A model generated the notes under the pieces. It was not told the DNA's origin. It saw only the letters and a list, made by a program, of their open reading frames with translations, and made no database searches. Shown piece by piece: positions 23,138 to 31,765 of a DNA stretch of 55,260 bases. A program made the translations under genes and the position numbers. This stretch comes from a virus, in IMG/VR virus record IMGVR_UViG_3300020220_002267, positions 1 through 55,260 of that record, one strand, 5' to 3'. Each line of letters begins with the position of its first letter. Positions within the stretch are counted from its first letter, which is position 1.

Positions 23138-24001
23138 ATGGCAGAGTTCGCCGCCTACCGGGCAACCAAGGCTTTCCACATCGGGCAGATCCGGGTTGAT
23201 GTGAAGCCGGGCGACGTGCTCTTGTTCGATGGGGTCTCCACCCAGATCGCGGGGGCCACTCACACGATCCCTCTCGTGGAGAAGGTCATCAAGGCGGGGT
23301 GGCTCGCCCCGGCCCCGGATGCCTTCGCCCTCGCGGTCCCTGTCCCCACGCCCGAGGTCGAGGCCAAGGCCGAACCCATCCCCTTCGCCTCGCCGGAGGC
23401 GAAGGCTGCGGACGGTGTTCGACCCGAGGCGGGCAAACAGCACGTCTGGGAGGGTGGCCCCAACGACTGGCTCAACTCCGGGGACGGAATGACGTGCAAG
23501 GTCTGCGGGGTCACGTTGTTGCCCGAGTGGAAGCTGATCCGGACTGACCGGATGCGTGGGAACGGGAAACAGCAGTTCCACTACCGGGACGCACACGGGG
23601 TTCAGTTCTCCTCGTTCACCGAACTCTCATGCCCGACCTACCTCGGGGACGCGGCCAGTGCGGCGGCACAGACCAAGGAGGTCGTCCGCAACGTTCGGGG
23701 CCAGGTGGATGCCGTCGAGGGGCGTGTGGGCGGCGTTGAGGACCGCGTGGAGACGGTCGAGGCCAGGTTGCAACGCCTCGAGGCGGAGAACGAACTCCTC
23801 ATGCAGCAACTGTCGGAGCGCCCCATGGTGGACGCCACCCAGGTGGCAGAGGCCCTCTACGCCATCATGGAGCGCAAGGTGGCCGAGTCCAAGGCTCTCG
23901 GGGAGGGCGGAGTGAAGTACCTGCCCTTGCCCAGCGTGGACGAGATGACACAGGAGATCCGCGTCCCTGTGCCCGTGGTCGTGCTGCGCGAGGACGAGTA
24001 G
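23138..24001 (+). CDS. Paralogue of the virion-type protein at 29495, with zinc site and coiled coil
   Basis: 287 residues. Start at 23138 because GGAGG lies at 23128; an upstream ATG at 23120 has none. The first 65 residues (KAFHIGQIRVDVKPGDVLLFD, ending AGWLAP) match the start of the protein at 29495 (KFHLGSIEKDINQGDVIYFD, ending AGWLVP). A Cys pair (MTCKVCGV) and Cys further on may bind zinc; a coiled coil follows at about 190-235 (VEGRVGGVEDRVETVEARLQ). Lone + gene inside a minus-strand block. Confidence 0.83.
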   Translation: MAEFAAYRATKAFHIGQIRVDVKPGDVLLFDGVSTQIAGATHTIPLVEKVIKAGWLAPAPDAFALAVPVPTPEVEAKAEPIPFASPEAKAADGVRPEAGKQHVWEGGPNDWLNSGDGMTCKVCGVTLLPEWKLIRTDRMRGNGKQQFHYRDAHGVQFSSFTELSCPTYLGDAASAAAQTKEVVRNVRGQVDAVEGRVGGVEDRVETVEARLQRLEAENELLMQQLSERPMVDATQVAEALYAIMERKVAESKALGEGGVKYLPLPSVDEMTQEIRVPVPVVVLREDE

Positions 24002-24002
24002 C

Positions 24003-24251
24003 TCAGCCGCTGTGGACGAGGGCCTTGAACGCCTTGATCTCTTCGGCGTAGGGGCGGGCCGCCACCTTCGAGATGTTGTTGAAGAACTGGAGCTTGAGGT
24101 CGTCCAGCCCTTCCTGGTCAGCGAACATGAAGAACGCCCGCTTTTCCTCTCGGGTGATCCCCTGGAACTCCACGCCTGCCACTTTCAGGTAGGCCGCCAG
24201 GTAGAGGTCCGAGGTGCGGAACTGCGACTTCGGCTTGTGTAGGGTGCTCAT
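24003..24251 (-). CDS. DUF5659-like small protein
   Basis: 82 residues. FRTSDLYLAAYLKVAGVEFQ then REEKRAFFMF matches the DUF5659 pattern found in phages and bacteria, function unknown. Upstream on the minus strand is a CCTATG at 24268-24263, with a poorly placed CGTT, so a degenerate late promoter, and a terminator for the gene before it (24278-24310). Confidence 0.8.
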   Translation of the reverse strand: MSTLHKPKSQFRTSDLYLAAYLKVAGVEFQGITREEKRAFFMFADQEGLDDLKLQFFNNISKVAARPYAEEIKAFKALVHSG

Positions 24252-24277
24252 CGGGTTTTCTCCATAGGGTCTAACGA

Positions 24278-24310
24278 CAAAGGGGGTGGGATTGGAGCCC
24301 CACCCCCTTC
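24278..24310 (-). terminator. Terminator after the gene at 24334
   Basis: A 12-bp G/C-rich inverted repeat, 24279-24290 with 24298-24309, 7-nt loop. On the minus strand it is followed by GTCGTTAG. It separates the virion gene ending at 24334 from the DUF5659 gene. Confidence 0.75.
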
Positions 24311-24333
24311 GCGGGGTTCACTCTACCGAGTGA

Positions 24334-24978
24334 CTACATCAGCGCGCCGGTGTCGTCGTAGACGACAACCGCTGCACCGGTGGTGCCACCGTACTCGAAG
24401 GAGGCGGACTTGAAGCCCGCCAGGTGCCCCTCGGCCGAGGAGATGTTCAGGGCGAACGAGTCGTAGGTCGCGCGGTAGGTGCCCGTGGTGAAGGCACCGG
24501 CCTGCGAACCCTTGAAGGCCGCACCGGAGTTCGCACCCGTGCCCTGCGGAACGACGTACTCACCGCCCGCGAGGATCTGGAGGAGTTCGGCGAGCGAGCC
24601 GACGGAGCCGTTTCCGTCCAGTTCGGTCGCCGCAACAACGGTTGCGAGGGCCGTGTTGACGTTGGCGAGCGTCATCGCCGTACCGGCGTCGAGCACCGCA
24701 ATGACGGCGGTGGCCATCGAGTTGGCCTGAGTCGCCGTGAGGGCGTTGCCCGTGCCACCGTGAGCCACGGAGTCGAGGATGTAGGCGGCCAGACCACTGT
24801 ACGCCGCCGACGTCACGTTCGACGACACGGCGACCGTGTCGTTCTGGAGCCGGTTGACGTACTTGGTCTGCCCGGCCGGGTCGTAGATGCTGTTCCGCAG
24901 CGACGTGTTGGGAACCAGGTCGAGAACCTGGAGGGTCCCATTGGGGATGTCGGAACGGATCATCGCGATGTACGGCAT
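24334..24978 (-). CDS. Virion structural protein candidate, Ala/Thr/Gly-rich
   Basis: 214 residues, low in Cys and Lys, rich in Ala, Thr, Gly and Val, with repeated TALATVVAATELDG-like segments; it resembles abundant head or tail decoration proteins by composition. Starts MPYIAMIRSDIPNGTLQVLD, a pattern common to large-phage capsid-associated proteins. Has its own ribosome-binding site (AGGAG) and terminator, so it is monocistronic, which fits an abundant product. No late promoter with exact spacing; CATAG lies at the expected distance. Confidence 0.75.
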   Translation of the reverse strand: MPYIAMIRSDIPNGTLQVLDLVPNTSLRNSIYDPAGQTKYVNRLQNDTVAVSSNVTSAAYSGLAAYILDSVAHGGTGNALTATQANSMATAVIAVLDAGTAMTLANVNTALATVVAATELDGNGSVGSLAELLQILAGGEYVVPQGTGANSGAAFKGSQAGAFTTGTYRATYDSFALNISSAEGHLAGFKSASFEYGGTTGAAVVVYDDTGALM

Positions 24979-25039
24979 GGTGAACTCCTGGACCTGCGGT
25001 CCTCTATGATGGGGAGGTTTATCGAACGACTACCGAACG

Positions 25040-25729
25040 TCACGCCATTTCGGCGTTGACGACAGCGAAGAAGACACTGAACGGAACGGTTGCTCCGTCT
25101 CCACGCACGAACACCTCGGACACCGCCCCATCTGGGAGAAGGATGGTTTGGTTCGCCAAGACCTCGAACTCTGGGAGTCCGGGGCTGAACGACACGTAGA
25201 TGGAAGCTGCTCCGCTGTTGGTGATGGTCGAGGAGTCCGCAAATCGCGGGAGGACGAAGTGGAGGGCTCCGGCTGGGGGCACACCCGTCGAGGAGGCCGC
25301 AACGTTCGGAGCCGTGCCCGAAACCGTGAGGTTCGGGCGTGTGGTGACGAAGAACCCTGGCGGAGGAACAATCAGAATGGGGCCCGCTGGCCGGAACGTC
25401 CCACCCGCGTTCCGCTCATTGACCCGGAGGTAGCCTCCGGCGGCATCGTGGGGGAGCGCCCCACCACCCACCCAGTAGTCCTCGGGGTCGTACTGGGCGA
25501 AGGTCAGCCCACGGTTGGTGTAGATCGAGCGACCCACCTTCCGGTCCCGGATGGAAGGCGACTGGAACGTGGCCCCTTGAGCCACCGTGAACATCGTCGT
25601 CGTGCCCGCAAAGGCGGCGTCCAACGTGTTGGATGCCCCAACACGATAGGCCATGACATCGGGCTTGTTGGTGAAAACAAGCTCGACGAAGCGTTCGTAT
25701 CGGTTGGTGAGGCGCGGCGAGGTGGGCAT
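25040..25729 (-). CDS. Virion structural protein candidate, beta-rich
   Basis: 229 residues from ATG 25729 (an upstream GTG at 25753 is possible). Nearly all beta-type and small residues, with Pro/Gly turns (RPAGPILIVPPPGFFVTTRP, SGAASIYVSFSPGLPEFEVL). No family recognised. Late-type promoter at 25765. It lies beside another structural-type gene on the same strand, so a head or tail surface protein is plausible. Confidence 0.75.
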   Translation of the reverse strand: MPTSPRLTNRYERFVELVFTNKPDVMAYRVGASNTLDAAFAGTTTMFTVAQGATFQSPSIRDRKVGRSIYTNRGLTFAQYDPEDYWVGGGALPHDAAGGYLRVNERNAGGTFRPAGPILIVPPPGFFVTTRPNLTVSGTAPNVAASSTGVPPAGALHFVLPRFADSSTITNSGAASIYVSFSPGLPEFEVLANQTILLPDGAVSEVFVRGDGATVPFSVFFAVVNAEMA

Positions 25730-25764
25730 CGAGTGATCTACTCCGAAGCTCACCCAGCGCGGGG

Positions 25765-25780
25765 GATAGGCTGGCTACCG
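25765..25780 (-). promoter_or_regulatory. Late-type phage promoter
   Basis: Minus-strand CGGT, 6 nt, CCTATC (25780 down to 25765), 36 nt before the ATG at 25729. Confidence 0.7.
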
Positions 25781-25787
25781 AACCCCC

Positions 25788-26174
25788 TTACTTCTTCAGG
25801 GCGGCCTCTTTCTTGACCATGGGTTCGTAGGACGCTCCGTCCTTCCCCTTGCTCTCGGCCAGTTTCTTGGCCTCACCCCAGGAGTCGACCCGCTCCCCAT
25901 CGACGTTGGGAACGAGCTTGACGTGGGGTTGGTTCCGGGTCCGCTCGTTCTGCTTCGTGGTGAGTGTCCGGTTCTTGGCGGCCATCTGCTTCTTGATGCG
26001 CTCGTTCTTCGACGGCCAGTCGTCCCCGGATAGGTTGAAGTGGACGGGGCTGATCAGCTTCTTGGCCACCGCCCCGCAGGTCTCACAGGTCTGTGGCTCG
26101 TCGTACCTCGAGATCGGAAGCATCCGATCGAAGTCTTCTTCGCAGGCTTCACAGCGGTAGGCGTAGATTGGCAC
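25788..26174 (-). CDS. FmdB-like zinc-ribbon protein
   Basis: 128 residues, GTG start with AGGAG 7 nt upstream. MPIYAYRCEACEEDFDRMLP and CETCGAVAKKLISP form a CxxC...CxxC zinc ribbon of the FmdB family, often a small regulatory or DNA-binding protein. The rest is a basic tail rich in Lys. The start is 1 nt from the stop of the gene at 26176, so it is co-transcribed with the large SWIM protein. Confidence 0.85.
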   Translation of the reverse strand: MPIYAYRCEACEEDFDRMLPISRYDEPQTCETCGAVAKKLISPVHFNLSGDDWPSKNERIKKQMAAKNRTLTTKQNERTRNQPHVKLVPNVDGERVDSWGEAKKLAESKGKDGASYEPMVKKEAALKK

Positions 26175-26175
26175 T

Positions 26176-28575
26176 TCAGTCTCCTGACGGGTCACCGTAC
26201 CCATCAGGAATGATCTCGGACCCGATGGGGAAGACGGGTCCGTCCCCCGCGAGCCGATATTTTTGGGCCATCCGAAGGGCAGCCGCGACGTGCTTGCACA
26301 CCCAGTGGTCGCCGTTCGGGTCCTTCTCGCCAGGTGCGGAAGCGGTGCCCCGAGGCTTCCCGAACAGGAACCCGTTGGCGAGAGCCCAGTGCTCCGGTCC
26401 CTGCCACCGGAAGAACTCGCAGTCGCACGACACGCGGATCTGTGCCTTCTTGACCTCTTTCACGTTGCCCTTGGCCGTGGCCTTCAGCCGGATGGTGTAC
26501 GCCTTGCCCTTGGACCCGCTGGCCTTGAACGTCCAGACGCCCTTCGAGGGGTCCGCTCGGGAGAGCCGGACCTGGACACCCTTGGACCGCTTCGTGACCT
26601 CGCCCGAGGTCCGGTTGGTCAGGTCATCCATCGTGGCCGCAGTCTTGTTGTGGCTGCGACGGTACGCCTGGATCTCGCGGATGATCTGCTGGGCGGCCTT
26701 GGTGGCCTTGGTCTTGCTCTCCCACTCGAGCCGAGGCATCCCGAGTCGATCCTGGACACGCTCGGCCCCGTTGGCGAGGGCGACCCGTTCGGCGATCTTC
26801 ATCTCGGGGTCGTCGTGGTTGCCCCCTTCACCGAGCACACCACCCATCATGTCCCAGTCGTAGTCCCACCACGCGAGGTACCACGTCGTCGCGAACCCCG
26901 TCTCATCCCCCTCCCACAGGCCGAGGTCGAAGTCCGACTCGGGAGTGCGGAGCCCCTTGAACACCCGCTCTGGAGACATGGAGGCGTGCTTCAGGTGGTC
27001 CGGGATGACCTTGCCCGAGCCCGCAGGGAAGTCGGCCTCGTTGGGCGGCACGAAGTCGGAAGGTGTCGGGTCGTGCGTGGGGGCGGGATCGGTCTTGGTC
27101 CACTGACCAGGCCCCACAGGACTCTCGGGGCGGTTGTCGTAGATGGGCCGCTCCCACTCGTCCGGGGACTTCCGCTCGATGAGCCCCAGGGCCCCTGCCC
27201 GCTTGAGCCACCTCGAGGCCACTCGAGCCCCCATCCCCGAGAACGAAGCGCCGGGATGGATGACCTCTCCGTAGTAGAAGTTGTCGTCCGTCGGGTCCAC
27301 CAAGTCCTCCTGGAACTCGTCTTCGGGGTCGAAGGTTGACCGCTCCCCCCAGTAGCGCATCGACTCCTCGACGAGGCTGTAGGAGATGTGCGAGATGACC
27401 GCCGGAGAGGCCGTCTCGATGTCCTCCACGTCACCCAGTCGCAAGCAGACATCCCGGAACTCGTCGCTGTCCGGAGAGATGCCGTAGAGGGAGGCGCACT
27501 GGCGAAGCCCCTCGGGCTTCAGGTCCGCGTAGGCGGCCTCGCCCACCTCGACATCGATCAACTCGAACATCGCGTCCGCGTCCTCGTCGGAGAGGAACAC
27601 CACCGCGTTCAAGAAGGCCATGGCGGGCATCGAGAACATGCTCGAGCCACCCACCACCGGTCCCGTGAGCACGATCGTGACCAGGCCCGTCATGGGGGAC
27701 ACGGAGTGGACGTAGCCGATCTGCATGTCGCGGCCGACGACGAACGCAATCTCGGGTGCCGTGAGCACCGAAGCCGGACGCATCCTGAACCGAGAGGGAT
27801 TCTGGCGACGCATCTTCTGGCGACGCTTGAAGGCGGGCTTGTTCTTGTTCTTCTGGTACCAGAGGCGGTGCTTCACCTTCGCCCGAGCCCGGTTCTTCCG
27901 GTACTCCCGACGACGCTTCTGACGCTCGGGGCCACGGTGACGATGACGACGCTGCCCCATCGACCAGGGCGTGTACCCCTCACGCATCAGCGTGGCGATG
28001 ATCTCCCGTGCCAGCGGATGGTCCGACCCGACCTTCCTGCGCTCGTACTTGCTCGGGTTCTCACGACGCTTCTCTTTCTGTTTCTGGAAGGTCCGGTTCT
28101 TCGAGACCGACTTGTACCAGACCTTGAGCCGCTGCTTGATGCGGGACTTGTTCTGCCGGTAGTACTGCTTGTCCTTGAGCTTCTTCCACGTCCGTTGGCG
28201 CTTCTGACGCCGCCACGGGATGCGGGCCTTGTACGCTTCCTTGTCCGACCCCTCCATCGAGCGGCGGGTGGGCATGTTGTAGTCGTACTTGGTGGGGCTC
28301 CCCTCTTGCTCTCCCGGCGTCGGGAGCGTGCGGGGATGTTCGGCGGGACCTGGCTCCCCTGTCCCGGGACCGTTGAAAGCGGGCTGCTTGAGATGACGGC
28401 CGTTCCCGTCAGCGGAGTCGTCCTTCTTGACGGTCTTGGGCGTCGCAGCCCCCGGGGGGAGGGGGCGCTTGTCCGGGTCGGAGTCAATGGGCAAGCCGTC
28501 CTTCGACTTGTCCGTGACAACGGTGGTCACCCCAGAAAGCGATTCCTCGGGGATGTAGCCCTTTAGAGTTCGCAT
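26176..28575 (-). CDS. Large protein with duplicated basic region and SWIM zinc finger
   Basis: 799 residues. An acidic, Pro-rich start, then two highly basic repeats at about 105-285 (QYYRQNKSRIKQRLKVWYKS ... KRRENPSKYERR and EYRKNRARAKVKHRLWYQKN ... KMRRQNPSRF) that look tuned to bind nucleic acid. A globular domain follows with an RVASRWLKRAG motif, and the C-terminus has a SWIM-type zinc finger (VSCDCEFFRW ... WVCKHVAAAL). Cargo DNA-binding, an internal head protein or a regulator are all possible. It overlaps the upstream gene by 13 nt. Confidence 0.85.
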   Translation of the reverse strand: MRTLKGYIPEESLSGVTTVVTDKSKDGLPIDSDPDKRPLPPGAATPKTVKKDDSADGNGRHLKQPAFNGPGTGEPGPAEHPRTLPTPGEQEGSPTKYDYNMPTRRSMEGSDKEAYKARIPWRRQKRQRTWKKLKDKQYYRQNKSRIKQRLKVWYKSVSKNRTFQKQKEKRRENPSKYERRKVGSDHPLAREIIATLMREGYTPWSMGQRRHRHRGPERQKRRREYRKNRARAKVKHRLWYQKNKNKPAFKRRQKMRRQNPSRFRMRPASVLTAPEIAFVVGRDMQIGYVHSVSPMTGLVTIVLTGPVVGGSSMFSMPAMAFLNAVVFLSDEDADAMFELIDVEVGEAAYADLKPEGLRQCASLYGISPDSDEFRDVCLRLGDVEDIETASPAVISHISYSLVEESMRYWGERSTFDPEDEFQEDLVDPTDDNFYYGEVIHPGASFSGMGARVASRWLKRAGALGLIERKSPDEWERPIYDNRPESPVGPGQWTKTDPAPTHDPTPSDFVPPNEADFPAGSGKVIPDHLKHASMSPERVFKGLRTPESDFDLGLWEGDETGFATTWYLAWWDYDWDMMGGVLGEGGNHDDPEMKIAERVALANGAERVQDRLGMPRLEWESKTKATKAAQQIIREIQAYRRSHNKTAATMDDLTNRTSGEVTKRSKGVQVRLSRADPSKGVWTFKASGSKGKAYTIRLKATAKGNVKEVKKAQIRVSCDCEFFRWQGPEHWALANGFLFGKPRGTASAPGEKDPNGDHWVCKHVAAALRMAQKYRLAGDGPVFPIGSEIIPDGYGDPSGD

Positions 28576-29450
28576 CCACCGTCTCCTGGTGGGCGGGGGT
28601 CCGACTCGCCCTCCCAGTAGGTGGTCACGAGCTTCGCGTCCGCACCGTAGATGGCGAACACGATGGTGAGCCCCAGATTCTTGTCCGTCCAGACGATGGA
28701 CTCGGAGCGGGCGAAGTTCTCCTCCCACCGGCGACCCAGTGGAGACTTCCGGCTCTTCTCGTCGAAAAACGCCTTGAAGAAGGTCTTCAAGGCAGCACGG
28801 ACAGCGGGCACGTTGACGCGGCGCAAGTCCATCCGGTACTGGGCGTGCGGGCCGATGAGGAGCCGCTTGAACTTGATGCCCGACGGCATCCTCTCCACGT
28901 CGAGGTTGTAGACCTGGGCCGCGTCTGGGTTGGAGAGCGAAGTCCCCACCTCGATGTCGTCGATGATCTCCTCGCGGAGTCGAGGGTTCTGCACCTCGTT
29001 CTGCACCCGCTCGATGACATGACAGGGACCGCCAGGCCAGCCTAGCGGGGGGTCGAGGTCCGCCTCCTTGCTCGACCACCGCTCTGCCACCCGGAGAGCC
29101 GACCGGTTCAGCATGGGGCCGAACAGCGGCTTGGCCTTCTCCACGGACTCGTCCACGATCTTGCGGTCCGCCAGAGGGAGCCGGTCCCGGAGATGGTCTT
29201 CCCCGATGACGGACAAGGCGTAGGCCGTCCGGTCGAGGTCCGTCTCGAGGGCCTCCAGCCGTTTGGGTGTGGCCTGGAGGATGTCCCCCGCCACCTCGTA
29301 CAGGTGCTCCTTGGCGGGGGAGTTCTCCACGAGCTTCAAGGCGCGTGTCACCAGGTGGCGGAGGCGATGGGCCTCCAGACGCGCTGAAGTGACTCCTTCA
29401 GTGAGGAGCGCCCACGCGGCCTGGCTGCTTCCGGCTTCTTTTCGTGCCAC
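28563..29450 (-). CDS. Hypothetical virion-type protein
   Basis: 295 residues, GTG start with GGAG in the right place. Mostly helical in the first half (RLEAHRLRHLVTRALKLVEN), with ALRVAERW, related to the RVAxRxL motif, near residue 120, then a domain ending KNLGLTIVFAIYGADAKLVT. No family recognised. Its end overlaps the start of the 799-residue protein, suggesting translational coupling. A hairpin at 29456-29481 covers the ribosome-binding site behind the late promoter at 29485. Confidence 0.8.
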   Translation of the reverse strand: MARKEAGSSQAAWALLTEGVTSARLEAHRLRHLVTRALKLVENSPAKEHLYEVAGDILQATPKRLEALETDLDRTAYALSVIGEDHLRDRLPLADRKIVDESVEKAKPLFGPMLNRSALRVAERWSSKEADLDPPLGWPGGPCHVIERVQNEVQNPRLREEIIDDIEVGTSLSNPDAAQVYNLDVERMPSGIKFKRLLIGPHAQYRMDLRRVNVPAVRAALKTFFKAFFDEKSRKSPLGRRWEENFARSESIVWTDKNLGLTIVFAIYGADAKLVTTYWEGESDPRPPGDGGCEL

Positions 29451-29484
29451 GGCTCACTCCGAAAGAGTCTCTCTTCGGAGTGGG

Positions 29485-29500
29485 TATAGGCTCCTCAACG
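29485..29500 (-). promoter_or_regulatory. Late-type promoter with 5' UTR hairpin
   Basis: Minus-strand CGTT, 6 nt, CCTATA (29500 down to 29485), 35 nt before the GTG at 29450. The leader folds as a 29456-29463 / 29474-29481 helix with an inner 3 bp, covering the GGAG. Confidence 0.66.
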
Positions 29501-30514
29501 CGCCAGAGCAGCAGCGATGTGCTTCTTCACCGTCTCGGTTTCGACCGAGAGGATGCCGTTCAAGTAGAGGGGGTTCTTCCCGTAGGTCTTGATGGCCTCC
29601 GCCACGCGGACCTTCCAAGGCCGGGTGAGGTCCCACTCGAACTTCGGGATGACCGCCCGCACCAGAGCGACCTTGGCCGCCAGGGTAGCGAAGTCCACCT
29701 GTTCCTCGACCTCTCCGGCCGGGGGTGCCTCGGCCGGAGTCGGAGCCGGAGCCTCCGAGGCTTCGACCTGAGCCTTGCGGGCCTTCCGTGCGGCCTCAGC
29801 AGCCGCAGCCGCACGCTGGGCCTTCTCATCCACCGTGAGGTGCGGGGAGTTGCCCTCACCCGCCGGCCCCGGAGCCGGAACCTCGGAGGAGGTCACGGAG
29901 TCCCCCAGAAGCTCGTCGAGGGCGTCCGCCACTCGAGCTTCCTGGACATCCCCCGTGGCGGCAACCTTCACGGGCACCGCGAGCCGGTCGGTCGTGCCCT
30001 GCACGTTGTCGATCTTGTTGATCTCCTGGGCGACCCGAGTGGCGTTCTCGGCCGTGAGCACCGTCTTCTGGACGGCGGCCCGCTTGAGCTTGCCGACAGG
30101 CACCCCGTCCGAAGAAGCGTCCTCGCCCTGGACCTCACGGCGAACCACACCGTCACCACGGTCCCGGACGGTCTTCAGGTTGCCGAGGTCCCGCTCCTCG
30201 TCGTGAACCGTGCGGACTTCACGCGGAGCCCCCCGATCCCGGTCGGTGGCCTGGGCGGGACGCACATCCATCTTGGCGGGCTGTGGACGGTAGGGCTCCG
30301 ACGCCGCCGAGGAGTCCGCCGGAACAAGCCAGCCCGCACGAACGGCGGCACCGATCTGCTGTAGGTTGTGTTCCTTCCCGCCGATCTTGGCGACCTCGCC
30401 GTCGAAGTAGATGACATCCCCCTGGTTGATGTCCTTCTCGATGGAACCGAGATGGAACTTCGTCCGAGCCTTGAGGGCCACGAACTTGCCAGACTCGAAC
30501 TGAATTCCGCTCAT
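29495..30514 (-). CDS. Virion-type protein, paralogue of 23138
   Basis: 339 residues. N-terminal 65 residues (FVALKARTKFHLGSIEKDIN through AGWLVP) form the domain shared with the protein at 23138. A charged, Arg/Asp-rich linker, then an Ala/Glu/Pro-rich stretch (AAAAAEAARKARKAQVEASE) and a C-terminal helical domain (VRAVIPKFEWDLTRPWKVRV ... KKHIAAALAR). This long-linker layout occurs in large-phage virions; precise role unknown. Good AGG-type ribosome-binding site (GGAGG) before the ATG. Confidence 0.82.
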   Translation of the reverse strand: MSGIQFESGKFVALKARTKFHLGSIEKDINQGDVIYFDGEVAKIGGKEHNLQQIGAAVRAGWLVPADSSAASEPYRPQPAKMDVRPAQATDRDRGAPREVRTVHDEERDLGNLKTVRDRGDGVVRREVQGEDASSDGVPVGKLKRAAVQKTVLTAENATRVAQEINKIDNVQGTTDRLAVPVKVAATGDVQEARVADALDELLGDSVTSSEVPAPGPAGEGNSPHLTVDEKAQRAAAAAEAARKARKAQVEASEAPAPTPAEAPPAGEVEEQVDFATLAAKVALVRAVIPKFEWDLTRPWKVRVAEAIKTYGKNPLYLNGILSVETETVKKHIAAALAR

Positions 30515-30559
30515 GTTTTCCTCCGACCTGCTGGTCGCTCTGCTTTCACCATACCCACG

Positions 30560-30880
30560 TCATTGCTCTTCCTGTAAGGAGTCGAGCAGAACAACCCTAC
30601 CGTCGGCCACCCGCATCAGGGTGTCTCGGACGGCGGACTGTTGGTTGATCTCCGACAGGGCCTCGCGGATTCGCTCTCCCACCAGGGGGAGAAACCCCGG
30701 TGTGATCCGAACTCGGGAGACCACCTCGGCGTGGTTGTCCTTGGACGAATAGCGGCAGAAGTCGAGAATCACCGAGCCGTCTTCTTCAGGCAAGACCCGA
30801 AACGCATTCGCGGGGGTCCCCACCCGAACGTCCTCAGTGCGTATATCCACGACGCAATCGACTCGCGGGACGCCCTTCAT
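30560..30880 (-). CDS. DUF3467-like small protein
   Basis: 106 residues. The middle (VILDFCRYSSKDNHAEVVSR-VRITPGF) resembles the DUF3467 type found in phages, where a central strand is followed by a helix. Function unknown. It lies 36 nt after the patatin-like fragment on the minus strand and is probably in the same transcript. Confidence 0.75.
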   Translation of the reverse strand: MKGVPRVDCVVDIRTEDVRVGTPANAFRVLPEEDGSVILDFCRYSSKDNHAEVVSRVRITPGFLPLVGERIREALSEINQQSAVRDTLMRVADGRVVLLDSLQEEQ

Positions 30881-30916
30881 CCGTCCTCCACGGGCGACAC
30901 TACCCGCGAGGACGAG

Positions 30917-31618
30917 CTACGCCCCGAAGTACTTCTTGGCTGCCTCGTACCCCTTGTTTCGCCGTTCCCGCGTCAGAGCAGGCGAGAAGTCCAAGGGATC
31001 TCCCAGAGAGTCCAGCGGCATGATGACATCGAGCTTGATGGGCTTCTTCCCCTGGGCGGACGGGTGACCCGACTCCACCAAGAGGTTCCACAGCCGGATC
31101 TTCTCGAGGTCCCCGAGAGCCACCTCGGACCCCATCCCGTCGAGGCATCGTGCCCCGAGGGTCAGCACCGACGGAAGGTCTTCCTTCTTCACCACGGTCG
31201 GCATCTTGGGGTTCCGGCACACCACCGCCAAGATGTGCTCACACCCACCCTTGATGAGACGACCCGCAGGGGCGATCTCGGTGATGCCTCCGTCCGTACA
31301 GTAGTGGGGCCCCACCTGCTCCGGAGGGAACGCCAGCGGGAACGAGGAGGACGCCGCGATGTACGACACCAGTTCACGCACGTTCTTGGCCTCGTTGAGC
31401 GAGAAGTAGAGCGACTCCCCGGACAGAAGGTCCCAAGCGGCCACCTCACAAGGAGTCCCTGTGCCCAAGTCCTTGAAGGTGAGGGTCAGAAACTCCTCGA
31501 GCAGTGCCTTGAGGGGGTCGTTGTACCCGATCGAGGGATTCCACAAGGCCGACAGGTACGGCGGGAACCGCAACTTCCAAACGTCGGAGGTCTTGGTGAG
31601 CCGATCCCAGCACTTCAC
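30917..31618 (-). CDS. Patatin-like phospholipase, C-terminal part only
   Basis: About 233 residues from a GTG at 31618. CTDGGITEIAPAGRLIKGGC holds the DGG catalytic-Asp motif of patatin-like phospholipases, and YIAASSSFPLAFPPEQVGP precedes it as in the family. The N-terminal half with the GGGxRG oxyanion loop and the GxSxG serine nucleophile is absent, and the upstream frame is closed. The GTG overlaps the TGA of the small ORF at 31615-31764 (GTGA), which could couple the two. It is either a decayed gene or a protein without lipase activity. Confidence 0.7.
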   Translation of the reverse strand: MKCWDRLTKTSDVWKLRFPPYLSALWNPSIGYNDPLKALLEEFLTLTFKDLGTGTPCEVAAWDLLSGESLYFSLNEAKNVRELVSYIAASSSFPLAFPPEQVGPHYCTDGGITEIAPAGRLIKGGCEHILAVVCRNPKMPTVVKKEDLPSVLTLGARCLDGMGSEVALGDLEKIRLWNLLVESGHPSAQGKKPIKLDVIMPLDSLGDPLDFSPALTRERRNKGYEAAKKYFGA

Positions 31619-31764
31619 CAGGTACTCGGTGAAGAACGGGATCTGTCGAGGACCCGGGGGGATGCCCCGCCCAGAACGTCCATCCCGTCCCGGATGTCCG
31701 AGACATGGATGGAGTCGCCGGCTTTTCCTGTGTGCGTGACGCGAAGGAGGAGGCCGTAGCCCAT
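31615..31764 (-). CDS. Small ORF coupled to the patatin-like fragment
   Basis: 49 residues, MGYGLLLRVTHTGKAGDSIH, acidic middle, no patatin features. Its TGA overlaps the GTG at 31618. The start is close behind the stop of the gene at 31766. Could be the degraded 5' end of the patatin gene after a deletion, or an independent small protein. No clear ribosome-binding site. Confidence 0.4.
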   Translation of the reverse strand: MGYGLLLRVTHTGKAGDSIHVSDIRDGMDVLGGASPRVLDRSRSSPSTW

Positions 31765-31765
31765 G

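Noticed and set aside
24263-24278. Eleventh exact late promoter before 24251
   Set aside because: CCTATG is present but the upstream CGTT is 2 nt too close.
29452-29484. Terminator after the gene at 29495
   Set aside because: The hairpin lies between a late promoter and a start codon and has no T-run; a leader hairpin over the ribosome-binding site is the simpler reading.
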